From assembly GCF_003952165.1 (NCBI RefSeq), contig NZ_RXFT01000010.1, forward strand, positions 1 to 64,000: a stretch of DNA of 64,000 nucleotides. The letters are read 5' to 3'. This stretch comes from Variovorax guangxiensis. GTDB taxonomy: Bacteria > Pseudomonadota > Gammaproteobacteria > Burkholderiales > Burkholderiaceae_C. A program made the position numbers and the translations under genes. Positions 25,675 through 34,322 of the stretch are shown piece after piece. The notes under the pieces are model-generated. The model searched no databases, was not told the origin of the DNA, and worked only from the letters and a program-made list of their open reading frames with translations. Numbering within the stretch: the first letter of the stretch is position 1; each line of letters opens with the position of its first letter.

Positions 25675-26480
25675 AGCGCCGAACGCCATCCGGCTTCACG
25701 CTGGTCGAGTTCCTCGTCGCGCTGGTCGTCGGCATGCTGATCGTGCTGGCCGCCATCGCGGCCATGCTCGGCACGCGCAGTACCGCCATGACCGGCGACG
25801 ACGTCAACACGCTCAACCAGTCCTCGGCGCTGGCTTTCAGGCTGCTGGGCCAGCAGATACGGCAGGCCGGCTACATCCCCATCGATCCCACCGAGCCGCT
25901 CTACTACTTCGACACCAGCGCCGGCCGGGACACCAACCTGACAGACGAGCCCGCCTTCTTCGCGATCAAGGGCGTGGAGTCCGAGAGCGGCTCCGGCAAC
26001 GACAAGCTGAAGCTGGGCTACGCGCCGAACCCCGACTATTTCAAGGACTGCCTGGGTCAGGAGCCAGGGCGGTCTTCGGGCGGCGAATACGACCGTACCG
26101 CCCCCGAAGCGCAGGGCAACGCGCGGCTCATCACCAGCGAGTTCTATGTGTCGAACTACACGCTCAGGTGCCAGGGAAGCGGCAACGCGATTCCGCAGCC
26201 GGTCATCGACGGCGTGGAGCGTTTCGACGTCATGTACGGGGTCAGCGCCATGTCCGGAAGCCGGCAGGTGGTGCGCTACGTGAAGGCCGACGACGTCGAT
26301 GAGGGCTTTCGCGACGTCCGGACGGTACGCATCTGCCTGCAGCTCGCGGGCACCTCGAGGAGCAACCCTGCAGGCAGCTACGTCGACTGCGACGGGGTCT
26401 CGAAGACGAGCGGCGACGGCAAGCTGCGGCGTGTCTATACGGCAGTGTTCTCGCTGCGAAACGACCTGGGGGCGTTGTGA
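25671..26480 (+). CDS. pilW: Type IV pilus minor pilin PilW
   Basis: This 269-residue protein has the prepilin motif SGFTLVEFLVALVVGMLIVL and the PilW body (SSALAFRLLGQQIRQAGYIPI; VERFDVMYGV), with cysteine pairs likely forming disulfides after export. It overlaps pilV upstream and pilX downstream by 4 bp each, so the minor pilins are translationally coupled. Confidence 0.9.
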   Translation: MKRRTPSGFTLVEFLVALVVGMLIVLAAIAAMLGTRSTAMTGDDVNTLNQSSALAFRLLGQQIRQAGYIPIDPTEPLYYFDTSAGRDTNLTDEPAFFAIKGVESESGSGNDKLKLGYAPNPDYFKDCLGQEPGRSSGGEYDRTAPEAQGNARLITSEFYVSNYTLRCQGSGNAIPQPVIDGVERFDVMYGVSAMSGSRQVVRYVKADDVDEGFRDVRTVRICLQLAGTSRSNPAGSYVDCDGVSKTSGDGKLRRVYTAVFSLRNDLGAL

Positions 26481-27184
26481 GCACGGCGAAGGCGACAGGT
26501 CCCGCCCACAGGCTGGCCAGCAAACTGCCGGCGCAGCATGGCTTCACGCTGTTCATCGTGATGATCATGCTGCTGCTTTCGGCCCTGCTGCTGATCGGCG
26601 GGGCGCGCACCGCGGTGCTTCTCGAGTCGATGGCGGGTAACCAGCGCGAATACCAGCGCGCCTTCGAGGCTGCCGAGGCAGCGCTGCTGGATGCGGAGCG
26701 CGACATCCGGCAACTGGCCTTCGATTCCGCGAGCAAGACCTACGTGGCGTGTTCGGCACTCGCCACGGCGCGCTGCCGCAAGGCAGAAGACGGCCGCGTC
26801 TTTCCCGACCGGGATACGGGCTGGGTCACCGCCTACATGAACGCCGGCCCCAACAGCTGCGAGCGGGGCATCTGCTATTTCTCCGAACCCGATTCGGTCG
26901 CCGCCGCCGACGGCAGCGAGGCCTACCGCTTCTGGCGCGGCGATGCCTACAAGGCCAAGTCCGCCAGATACGGCGAGTTCACCGGAGCGCCCAAGGCCGG
27001 CAGCCCGGCGCTGGACGGCGCCAGGTACTGGATCGAGGTGATCGACCGACGGAACAGCAAATACCCGCTGTATCGCATCACGGCGACTGCCACGGGAGCG
27101 CGCAGCGGCAACGGCAAAGGGGATGCGACGAAGGTCGAGTTGCAGGTGTCCTTCGATCCGGACCCGGTCTCCGGGGTGAACTGA
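26477..27184 (+). CDS. pilX: Type IV pilus assembly protein PilX
   Basis: This 235-residue protein starts at a GTG overlapping the pilW stop. It has an N-terminal prepilin-like segment (HGFTLFIVMIMLLLSALLLI) that lacks Glu at +5, as is usual for PilX, followed by the PilX motif ESMAGNQREYQRAFEAAEAALLDAERDI. It is an internal component of the tip complex with PilV, PilW and PilY1. Confidence 0.9.
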   Translation: MSTAKATGPAHRLASKLPAQHGFTLFIVMIMLLLSALLLIGGARTAVLLESMAGNQREYQRAFEAAEAALLDAERDIRQLAFDSASKTYVACSALATARCRKAEDGRVFPDRDTGWVTAYMNAGPNSCERGICYFSEPDSVAAADGSEAYRFWRGDAYKAKSARYGEFTGAPKAGSPALDGARYWIEVIDRRNSKYPLYRITATATGARSGNGKGDATKVELQVSFDPDPVSGVN

Positions 27185-27202
27185 ATATTGGGAGAGAAAG
27201 AG

Positions 27203-30200
27203 ATGAGGATCAGGAAGCTGCCAGGACGCGCCGTCGTGTCCAGCCTGGTGTTGGCACAGACCGTCGTGCACGCCGCGCAGTATCCGCTGGCGCAGGTGCC
27301 GCGAAATTCCGCGGTCGCGGAGCCGGCGCCGAACGTGATCGTTTCCGTCGACAACTCCGGAAGCATGTACGGCAGCGGCATGGCTGCCCTGCAGGCTGCT
27401 CTCAGGGAGAACTTCTCGGAGGCCAATATTCCCGATCACCGCATCCGCCTCGCCTGGCAGGCGCTGAACGACGATCGCAGCGATCGCAACTGCGCTGCAT
27501 TCAGAAGCGCCGCGCTTCCTTGCAGGATCGGCGGACGCGTCAACGCAAACCTGATGCGTTCGCTGGACCGGACGCACCGCGCCAATTTCATGGCCTGGGT
27601 CAACGCCATCCAGGCGACGGGAGGCACGCCTCTTCACGAAATGATGGCCCGTGCGGGCGAGTACATGCAGACCACTGGCCAGCACAGCCCCTTCTCGGAT
27701 GATCCGGGTGTGGCCGGAGCCTCGCAATCGGGTTGCCGCAGGTCGTTCCACATCTTCATGACGGATGGCGACTATTCGCCGCCGTCGGGATTGGAGAGCT
27801 TCATGCCCATCGTCACCAACGAAGATGGCTTGCACCGCTGGCTGCCCGACGGTGCCCTCTACGCGCCGCGCGCACCCTATGCCGACAGCTTCGGGAGTAT
27901 GAAGCGTCCGACGCTCGCCGACTTGACCTTCGAGTACTGGGCCCGCGACCTGCAGCCAGGCGTGCCGAACAACCTGAGGAAGATCATTGCCGAGCCGGGC
28001 GACGTGACAGTGGGGCGCGCCAAGGTTCCCGAGTACTGGAACCCCAAGAATGATCCGGCCACCTGGCAGCACCTGACGACCCACTTCATCGGATTCGGCG
28101 CTGCGGGCGACTGGTGGTCGCGACCGAAAATCTCGACGACCGCATTGAACCCCACCTACAGCGGAGACTATGCCGGCGTTGTCGATGGCTCGATCCAATG
28201 GCAGGATCCATTCAGAGGCAATGCACGCATGGACCTCTGGCATGCCGCCCTGAACAGCCGTGGCACATTCACGCCGGCTTCCAATGCCAAAGCGCTGAGC
28301 AGTGCCTTCAAATCCATCCTTGGACAGGTCCTGGTCAACACCGGCACCCCGCTGACCTCCATTTCCGCCAGCGCTTCCCGAGTCTCGACAGGCACTTCCG
28401 TCTATCAGGCCGGCTACGACACGGCCGACTGGTCCGGCAGACTCAGCGCCACGAAGTTCGGCACCGACGGCAAGCTCGCTGCCAAAGCCGACTGGTCGGC
28501 GCGCGACCTGCTCGATACCCGCATGGCAAGCACTGGCGCACACGACCGGGACCGCGTTGTGCTCAGCTTCTCCGGCACCACGGCTGCGTCTGCGGGCCGC
28601 GCAGCGACCACCGGCGCGGGCGTGCCGTTCAGGTGGGCCGACTTGAGCGACGCGCAGAGGGCCGCGCTCAAGGCCAGCACCGACACCGACACCGAGAGCA
28701 CCGCCCTCGGCCGGGCCGTGCTCGACTTCCTGCGCGGCGATCGCAGCAACGAGGGCGCCGGCCGCCAGTTCCGCAAGCGCGGCCATGTGCTCGGCGACAT
28801 CGTGGGCTCCAGCGTCTGGTACGAGGGACAGCCCAAGAGCGGCTTCACCGGCGAGGCCTATGCGGCGTTCGCTGCCATCTCCCGCGCGCCGATGCTCTAT
28901 GTCGGCGCCAACGACGGCATGCTGCATGCGTTCAACGCGAGCACCGGCAAGGAGGCGTTCGCCTACGTGCCCGAAGGCCTCTACGGCACAGCGGCGGCAC
29001 CGAATCTCAAGCGGCTCAGCGAAGGCGGCTACACCCACCGGTACTACGTCGACGGCAGTGCCTTCGTCGCCGACATCTACATGGGGCCGACATCCTCGGC
29101 CAAGACGACCGACGAGCAGAAGGCGGCGAACTGGAAATCTTTGCTGGTGGGCACGCTGGGCGCGGGTGGCAAGGGCTACTTCGTGCTCGACGTCACCAGG
29201 CCCGAGAGCGTCGACGAGCGCAAGGCCGCCAGCGTCGCGCTGATCGACACGACCGCGCTTGCGGACGACGACCTGGGCCATCAGTTCCAGCAGCCCGCGC
29301 TCGATTCCTTCTCGGGGCGGGCGCTGCAGGTCGCCCGGTTGAGCAACGACCGAAAGGCCCTGATCCTGGGCAACGGCTACAACAGCAAGAGCGAGAAGGC
29401 GGTGCTGTGGATCCAGTATCTCGATGGCGACAAGGAGATCCTCAAGATTCCCGCCCCGGCCGCGCAGGCGAAAAACACGGGCAACGGCCTGTCCGCGCCA
29501 CGTCCGGTGGACCACGACGGCGACGGCAAGATCGACCTCGTCTACGCTGGCGACCTGCTCGGCAACCTCTGGAAGTTCGACCTCAGCAGCACCGACAGCC
29601 GCCGGTGGAAAGCCACCATGGGGCCCTTCGACAAGCGCCGCGCGGCCGGTTCGGAGTCTGCCTCCGGCCTCGACGACAAGCCGTTGTTCGCGGCAGGCGC
29701 CAGCCAGCCGATCACGGCAGCGCCCCTCGTGGTCGGGCATCCCCGAGGAGGCTACATGGTGGTGTTCGGCACCGGACGGCTGTTCGCCTCGGGCGACGAA
29801 AGCTCCACTGCGGACCAATACCTTTACGGCATCCGTGACCCGGCCAACGGAAGCTCCGGCACCGCGGCCTCCACCGACCTGGTGGCGCAGACCATCGGGG
29901 ATACCCCCGTCCACGAAGGCGATACCGAATTGCGCACCGTCTCCCGCAACGGGGTGAGCTTCGGCGGTTCGCAGGCCCGGCGCGGCTGGTATCTGAAGCT
30001 GCCGACGGCGGGCGAGCGCGTCGTCTATCCAGGCCAAGCCTTGGGCAGCGGCATCGGCCTGTTCTCGACAACCATCCCCGGATCGAGCAGCAACTCTGTC
30101 GACTGCACGGCGGGAACGGGCGACGACGGGTGGTCGCTGCTGATCGACTTCTTCAGCGGCTCCGCGCCGGCGGGCATTTCGTACACCACGGCCGGCGCGG

Positions 30201-30376
30201 TGGGCGCCTACGCGGGGTTCCGAAACCGCTCCGGCCGAGGCGACCTCGTCCTGCAACCCCAGAACCGGCAGAAGGGCACCGACGTGATCTGCAATGCCGC
30301 GGGCGACTGCAAGTCAGTCACCCGGCCGGACAACGTGCGCCGCTTCGGCTGGCGCAGCCTGATCTCGAGCAACTGA
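27203..30376 (+). CDS. pilY1: PilY1 family type IV pilus tip adhesin
   Basis: This protein of about 1057 residues has a signal-peptide-like N-terminus, a von Willebrand A domain with MIDAS motif DNSGSM near residue 50, and a C-terminal PilY1 beta-propeller with a calcium-loop-like DHDGDGKIDLVYAGD near 770. PilY1 controls pilus extension and surface attachment. ATG 27203 has GGGAGAG upstream and is preferred over a TTG 15 bp earlier. It follows pilX by 18 bp and precedes pilE by 10 bp. Codon use is a little less GC-biased than its neighbours in the first half. Confidence 0.92.
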   Translation: MRIRKLPGRAVVSSLVLAQTVVHAAQYPLAQVPRNSAVAEPAPNVIVSVDNSGSMYGSGMAALQAALRENFSEANIPDHRIRLAWQALNDDRSDRNCAAFRSAALPCRIGGRVNANLMRSLDRTHRANFMAWVNAIQATGGTPLHEMMARAGEYMQTTGQHSPFSDDPGVAGASQSGCRRSFHIFMTDGDYSPPSGLESFMPIVTNEDGLHRWLPDGALYAPRAPYADSFGSMKRPTLADLTFEYWARDLQPGVPNNLRKIIAEPGDVTVGRAKVPEYWNPKNDPATWQHLTTHFIGFGAAGDWWSRPKISTTALNPTYSGDYAGVVDGSIQWQDPFRGNARMDLWHAALNSRGTFTPASNAKALSSAFKSILGQVLVNTGTPLTSISASASRVSTGTSVYQAGYDTADWSGRLSATKFGTDGKLAAKADWSARDLLDTRMASTGAHDRDRVVLSFSGTTAASAGRAATTGAGVPFRWADLSDAQRAALKASTDTDTESTALGRAVLDFLRGDRSNEGAGRQFRKRGHVLGDIVGSSVWYEGQPKSGFTGEAYAAFAAISRAPMLYVGANDGMLHAFNASTGKEAFAYVPEGLYGTAAAPNLKRLSEGGYTHRYYVDGSAFVADIYMGPTSSAKTTDEQKAANWKSLLVGTLGAGGKGYFVLDVTRPESVDERKAASVALIDTTALADDDLGHQFQQPALDSFSGRALQVARLSNDRKALILGNGYNSKSEKAVLWIQYLDGDKEILKIPAPAAQAKNTGNGLSAPRPVDHDGDGKIDLVYAGDLLGNLWKFDLSSTDSRRWKATMGPFDKRRAAGSESASGLDDKPLFAAGASQPITAAPLVVGHPRGGYMVVFGTGRLFASGDESSTADQYLYGIRDPANGSSGTAASTDLVAQTIGDTPVHEGDTELRTVSRNGVSFGGSQARRGWYLKLPTAGERVVYPGQALGSGIGLFSTTIPGSSSNSVDCTAGTGDDGWSLLIDFFSGSAPAGISYTTAGAVGAYAGFRNRSGRGDLVLQPQNRQKGTDVICNAAGDCKSVTRPDNVRRFGWRSLISSN

Positions 30377-30386
30377 AACGGAAACC

Positions 30387-30848
30387 ATGGACAACCATCC
30401 CGGAGCACAAGCCAGCCGGCAAACTCGTTCGCGCGGCTTCACGCTGATCGAACTCATGATCGTGACGGCGGTGATCGGTATCCTCGCCGCCATTGCATAT
30501 CCCAGCTATACGCGTTATGTGCTGCGGGCCAAGCGTGCAGATGCGAAGCAGCAACTGCTGCAGGCGGCGCAATGGAACGAGCGCTACCTGACGGCCAACG
30601 GCAGATATCCGCCCACCAGCGTTGCGTTGCCGGCCGGGCTGAAGCAGTCGCCGTCGTCCGGCTCGGCCAGCTACGACATCGGCTATGTCGACAGGAGCGA
30701 GAGCAGCTACACCCTGAAGGCCGTACCTCAGGGCGCTTCAGCCGCAGACGAGTGCGGCACGCTCACGGTGAACCATCAAGGAGTCAAGCTGGCCGGAGGA
30801 CGCACGAGCGTCGCGGATTCGCTGGTTCAGCTCTGTTGGACCCGCTGA
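30387..30848 (+). CDS. pilE: Type IV pilin PilE-like
   Basis: This 153-residue pilin has a short leader ending SRG and the classical mature start FTLIELMIVTAVIGILAAIA with Glu5, then PSYTRYVLRAKRADAKQQLLQAAQWNERY and two C-terminal cysteines forming the usual D-loop. It closes the fimT-pilVWX-pilY1 operon and is more likely a minor PilE than the major pilin, judging by context. It converges with nrdR across 30 bp without a clear terminator. Confidence 0.88.
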   Translation: MDNHPGAQASRQTRSRGFTLIELMIVTAVIGILAAIAYPSYTRYVLRAKRADAKQQLLQAAQWNERYLTANGRYPPTSVALPAGLKQSPSSGSASYDIGYVDRSESSYTLKAVPQGASAADECGTLTVNHQGVKLAGGRTSVADSLVQLCWTR

Positions 30849-30878
30849 GGGCCGGCCGGGGAAGGGCGGCAGCGCCGA

Positions 30879-31322
30879 TCAGATGTCGCGCAGCAGCTGC
30901 CGGAACTCGTCCACGTCCTCGAAGCTGCGGTACACCGAGGCGAAGCGAACGTAGGCGACCTTGTCGAGCTTCTTGAGTTCGCGCATGACGAGCTCGCCGA
31001 CCTTGGTCGAGTCGATCTCTCGCAGGCCGCTGGCCAGCAGCTTCTGCTCGATGCGCAGCAGCGCGTTGTCGATCTGCTCGATGCTCACGGGGCGCTTGCG
31101 CAGCGCCAGCATCATGGAGGCGCGCACCTTGGTCGAGTCGAAGTCGGCGCGACTGCCGTCCTTCTTCACGACCACGGGAAAGTTGACGTCGGGCCGCTCG
31201 TAGGTGGTGAAGCGCTTGTCGCAGGCGCTGCACTGGCGGCGCCTGCGGACGAAGTCGGCGTCTTCCGAAACGCGGGTCTCGACGACCTGCGTTTCAAGAT
31301 GGCCGCAAAACGGGCATTTCAT
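30879..31322 (-). CDS. nrdR: Transcriptional repressor NrdR
   Basis: This 147-residue protein has an N-terminal zinc ribbon (CPFCGHLETQVVETR, CSACDKRFTTYE) and an ATP-cone domain, the exact NrdR layout. It senses dATP/ATP and represses ribonucleotide reductase genes through NrdR boxes. It is 42 bp downstream of glyA, the common glyA-nrdR order in Betaproteobacteria. Confidence 0.96.
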   Translation of the reverse strand: MKCPFCGHLETQVVETRVSEDADFVRRRRQCSACDKRFTTYERPDVNFPVVVKKDGSRADFDSTKVRASMMLALRKRPVSIEQIDNALLRIEQKLLASGLREIDSTKVGELVMRELKKLDKVAYVRFASVYRSFEDVDEFRQLLRDI

Positions 31323-31364
31323 GCGGCCAGGACTTCTTTCTTCTTTCTACGGGCCGACAACAGA

Positions 31365-32609
31365 TCAGCGGTAGACCGGGAACCGGCTGGTCAGGGCGTG
31401 AACCTTGGCGCGCACGGCTTCGATGTTCGCCGCGTCGCGCGGGTTCTCGAGCACGTCGGCAACCAGGTTGGCGGTGATGCGGGCCTCTTCGTCCTTGAAG
31501 CCGCGGGTGGTCATGGCGGGGGTGCCGATGCGCACGCCGCTGGTGACCATCGGCTTTTCCGGGTCGTTGGGGATCGCGTTCTTGTTGATCGTCATGTGGG
31601 CGCTGCCCAGCACGGCTTCGGCTTCCTTGCCGGTGATGCCCTTGGCGCGCAGGTCGACCAGCATCACGTGGCTTTCGGTGCGTCCGCTCACGATGCGCAG
31701 GCCGCGCTGGGTGAGGGTCTCGGCCACGATCTGGGCGTTCTTGACCACCTGCTGCTGGTAGGCCTTGAACTCGGGCGACATGGCTTCCTTGAACGCGACG
31801 GCCTTGGCGGCGATCACGTGCATCAGCGGGCCGCCTTGGAGGCCCGGGAAGATCGCGCTGTTGATGGCCTTCTCGTGCTGCGACTTCATCAGGATGATGC
31901 CGCCGCGCGGGCCGCGCAGGCTCTTGTGGGTGGTGGAGGTGACGATGTCGGCGTGCGGCACCGGGTTGGGGTACACGCCCGCGGCCACGAGGCCGGCGTA
32001 GTGGGCGATGTCGACCATGAAGATCGCGCCGACGTCCTTGGCCACCTTGGCGAAGCGCTCGAAATCGATGCGCAGCGAGTAGGCCGAGGCGCCCGCGATG
32101 ATCAGCTTGGGCATGTGCTCATGCGCCTTGCGCTCCATCGCGTCGTAGTCGATCTCTTCCTTGTCGTTCAGGCCGTAGCTCACCACGTTGAACCACTTGC
32201 CGCTCATGTTCAGCGGCATGCCGTGGGTCAGGTGGCCGCCTTCGGCCAGGCTCATGCCCATGATGGTGTCGCCGGGCTTCAGGAAGGCGAGCATCACGGC
32301 TTCGTTGGCCGAGGCGCCGCAGTGCGGCTGCACATTGGCGGCGTCGGCGCCGAAGATCTGCTTGACGCGGTCGATGGCCAGCTGCTCGGCCACGTCGACG
32401 TGCTCGCAACCGCCGTAGTAGCGCTTGCCCGGGTAGCCTTCGGCGTATTTATTGGTGAGCTGCGAGCCCTGTGCGGCCATGACGGCCGGGGAGGCGTAGT
32501 TCTCGCTGGCGATCAGCTCGATGTGGTGTTCCTGGCGTGCGTTCTCGGCTTGAATCGCGGCCCAGATTTCGGGGTCGGTCTGTTCGACCAGGATATTGCG
32601 TTGGTACAT
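31365..32609 (-). CDS. glyA: Serine hydroxymethyltransferase
   Basis: This 414-residue PLP enzyme converts serine and tetrahydrofolate to glycine and methylene-THF. It has the PLP-lysine motif VTSTTHKSLRGPRGG, ELIASENYASPAV near the N-terminus and the conserved GGLNG-region equivalents. ATG 32609 matches the family start; a longer in-frame reading upstream is not conserved. The 206-bp upstream gap holds a hairpin and a possible leader. Confidence 0.97.
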   Translation of the reverse strand: MYQRNILVEQTDPEIWAAIQAENARQEHHIELIASENYASPAVMAAQGSQLTNKYAEGYPGKRYYGGCEHVDVAEQLAIDRVKQIFGADAANVQPHCGASANEAVMLAFLKPGDTIMGMSLAEGGHLTHGMPLNMSGKWFNVVSYGLNDKEEIDYDAMERKAHEHMPKLIIAGASAYSLRIDFERFAKVAKDVGAIFMVDIAHYAGLVAAGVYPNPVPHADIVTSTTHKSLRGPRGGIILMKSQHEKAINSAIFPGLQGGPLMHVIAAKAVAFKEAMSPEFKAYQQQVVKNAQIVAETLTQRGLRIVSGRTESHVMLVDLRAKGITGKEAEAVLGSAHMTINKNAIPNDPEKPMVTSGVRIGTPAMTTRGFKDEEARITANLVADVLENPRDAANIEAVRAKVHALTSRFPVYR

Positions 32610-32640
32610 GGCAGTCCTTTGAAGACGAGGTCCTTGTTCT

Positions 32641-32718
32641 TCAACCAAACAAGGGCTGCCCAGGCGAACGGCTGAACGCCTGTGTGACCAGGCGGTACGC
32701 TTCCCAGTGGTATTCCAC
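32641..32718 (-). other. Possible 25-codon leader ORF upstream of glyA
   Basis: A GTG-initiated frame of 25 sense codons starts at 32718 and stops at 32643, 32 bp before glyA. Its peptide begins VEYHWEAYRL and ends GQPLFG. There is no convincing ribosome site, and the frame stays open further upstream without an ATG. It could be a leader peptide or chance; the hairpin at 32677 lies inside it. Confidence 0.2.
32677..32694 (-). promoter_or_regulatory. Hairpin in the glyA leader
   Basis: CGCCTG-(6 nt)-CAGGCG is a perfect 6-bp stem 68 bp upstream of glyA. A weak -10-like TACACT lies on the minus strand at 32775-32780, which would give a leader of about 160 nt. No known riboswitch family is recognised. 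Confidence 0.3.
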
Positions 32719-32815
32719 GTCAGCGCGGGGCACCTTGCAGAGTGCTGCGCCTATCGCCAGTCGCGTACCGGGCGAGTGTAGCTCAGGAGGCTGTACCCGC
32801 GCGGCGAAAACTCCT

Positions 32816-33652
32816 TCAGGAAACGGAGGAGAGCAGGGCCACCTTCGCCGGCTCGCTGCCTTCCTCGCGCTTGGCGGGAGGCGCCGCCACCGGGATCGGC
32901 TGCGGACGCACGGTCGGCGTGATCGTCGACGGCGCGCGGCCGTTGGCGACCTGCAGCAGGCGCTCGTGCTCGGCCATCACCTTGGCGGCGTAGCCGCCGT
33001 CGTCCTCGAGGTTGGCCGCGCCCACGTAGTAGCGCAGGCCGCCTTCGAGGGAGCCGGCGCGGGCGATGCATTCCTGCAGCACCTTCACGCCGACGCGCAT
33101 GTTGGTCACGGGGTCGAACGCGGTGAGCGTGCCGCCCGCGCTTTCGTACTTGTCGCCGTGCACGCGGGTCATGACCTGCATCAGGCCCTGGGCGCCGACC
33201 TGGCTCTGGGCGAAGGGATTGAAGCTGGATTCGACGGCCATGATCGCGAGGATCAGGGTCGGGTCGATCTTCGTGCGCTTGCCGATGCCGTAGGCCTCGG
33301 CCACCAGCACGCTCAGCGGCTCGGCGGCCACGCGGTACTTCTTGCTCAGCCAGTAGGCCACGGCCGCCTGCTGCTTGGGCAGGTCGGCGGGGCTCGCGGC
33401 CGTGGTGCGCTCGATGGCGGTCGGCTCGAGGTCGGTGGCTTCGGGCGCGGGCTTGCGCGACTGCAGCCAGCCCATCAGTTCCTCTTCGCCGGTCTTGCGC
33501 AGGTCGGGCCGCGCCACCAGGGCGAGGGCCGCGAACACGATGGCCAGACCGACCAGTGCAAACCCGTTGTGGGTGATTTCAAAAAAGCCGTCTGCCACGT
33601 CGGACAGGAAAGTCCGTAGCCCGCGGGCCGTGACATCAAACGCCTTGTTCAT
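32816..33652 (-). CDS. Lytic transglycosylase, SLT-domain
   Basis: This 278-residue protein has an N-terminal membrane helix (GFALVGLAIVFAALALVA), a linker, then an SLT lytic transglycosylase domain with the catalytic Glu in AIMAVESSFNPFAQSQVGAQGLMQVM and the AANL-like end (YYVGAANLEDDGGYAAKVM). It cleaves the MurNAc-GlcNAc bond with anhydro-MurNAc formation in the periplasm, membrane-anchored. The Pro-rich tail is unremarkable. A strong promoter lies about 200 bp upstream (33853-33880), leaving a long leader. Confidence 0.9.
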   Translation of the reverse strand: MNKAFDVTARGLRTFLSDVADGFFEITHNGFALVGLAIVFAALALVARPDLRKTGEEELMGWLQSRKPAPEATDLEPTAIERTTAASPADLPKQQAAVAYWLSKKYRVAAEPLSVLVAEAYGIGKRTKIDPTLILAIMAVESSFNPFAQSQVGAQGLMQVMTRVHGDKYESAGGTLTAFDPVTNMRVGVKVLQECIARAGSLEGGLRYYVGAANLEDDGGYAAKVMAEHERLLQVANGRAPSTITPTVRPQPIPVAAPPAKREEGSEPAKVALLSSVS

Positions 33653-33852
33653 CGCTCTTCCTTTCTGTGCGGCACCCGATTCGCAACGCCATCGAAGGCG
33701 AGGGATGAAGGCAGCGGCGCTTGGATTGGTACGAATCAGGCTCCGCGCAAGGAGTGTGGGGTTGGTTGGGAGCGCGGCGGCCTGATCAAGCCGGGGGAAT
33801 TCGGCAGCGGATTCAGGTGGCCCCTCTGCGTCGGGCAGTCAGGGCAGCGCGG

Positions 33853-33880
33853 ATTCTAGCGTGGCTAAATACCCGGTCAA
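33853..33880 (-). promoter_or_regulatory. Sigma-70-type promoter of the lytic transglycosylase gene
   Basis: On the minus strand TTGACC, a 16-bp spacer and TAGAAT form a near-consensus promoter. Transcription would start near 33846, giving a 5' leader of about 195 nt before the start at 33652. No gene or clear structure was found in that leader. Confidence 0.6.
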
Positions 33881-33890
33881 GTATAAGTAT

Positions 33891-33919
33891 TTGTTTTCTT
33901 ATGCTAATAGTTGTTTAAA
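33891..33919 (+). promoter_or_regulatory. Candidate promoter of the structured RNA
   Basis: TTGTTT, a 17-bp spacer and TTTAAA lie in a markedly AT-rich patch, back to back with the leftward promoter at 33853. They point rightward into the hairpin-rich stretch that ends at the terminator at 34174. Confidence 0.45.
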
Positions 33920-33925
33920 AAATGG

Positions 33926-34215
33926 CTCTCACCGAGGCGTTTCGGCTTAGGGGAAATCCCTTTGTAAAACACGTTTGCAATCGGAGGGAGCGACGCCTAA
34001 TCTGGACGGGCCTGGCTTTTCAGGCGTTCTTCCGAGGCCCGGGAAACCCGAGGTGCAAGTCCGAGGGTTCGGCGGTCGAGGAGCCACGGTGGCAATCTCT
34101 TGCTGCCAGCACGGCGGGAACCATTGACTTCCCGTCGCGCGAATCGATGGCATGGGTTTTGGGCCCGCCATCAAGCCCGGTGACTAGACATTCCGTCGAC
34201 TCACCGGGCTTTCTT
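33926..34215 (+). ncRNA. Candidate structured non-coding RNA of about 290 nt
   Basis: This stretch between divergently oriented genes has a promoter-like sequence in front, a strong terminator at its end, and a series of perfect hairpins: GCCTG/CAGGC (34010-34025), CGGG/CCCG (34040-34050), TGGCA/TGCCA (34090-34108) and a 9-bp stem with one wobble (34112-34137, core CGGGAA/TTCCCG). The open frame crossing it has poor third-position GC and runs over the terminator. It does not match tmRNA, RNase P, 6S or SRP RNA signatures as I know them. Between the terminator and the DUF748 start (34216-34322) I see nothing. Confidence 0.5.
34174..34215 (+). terminator. Terminator of the candidate RNA
   Basis: A 10-bp perfect stem AGCCCGGTGA / TCACCGGGCT with a 17-nt loop is followed by TTCTT. 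It ends no protein gene on this strand, which argues for an RNA transcript arriving from the left. Confidence 0.7.
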
Positions 34216-34322
34216 CATCTGGGAGAACCGATGAAGACCTTTCTTCGGTAATTCTTCCGGGACGAGGCCTGCGTCCTTTCTGCGTACCTAGCGTCGGCGC
34301 ATGTTTGCGGCACACTCCAGCG

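Noticed and set aside
26435..30256. A very long leftward open frame opposite pilX-pilY1
   Set aside because: It has no domain content and is a shadow of the real GC-rich genes on the other strand. The same holds for long frames opposite tctA, dnaE, DUF349 and the EamA/AlaX genes.
32771..32795. A tRNA-like D-arm (TAGCTCAG) upstream of glyA
   Set aside because: No matching T-arm, anticodon stem or acceptor end follows, and the next bases belong to the lytic transglycosylase gene.
33922..34251. A 109-codon rightward open frame beginning just after the promoter-like sequence
   Set aside because: Its third-position GC is low for this genome, it runs through a strong terminator, and no protein family is recognisable. 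A structured RNA explains the region better.
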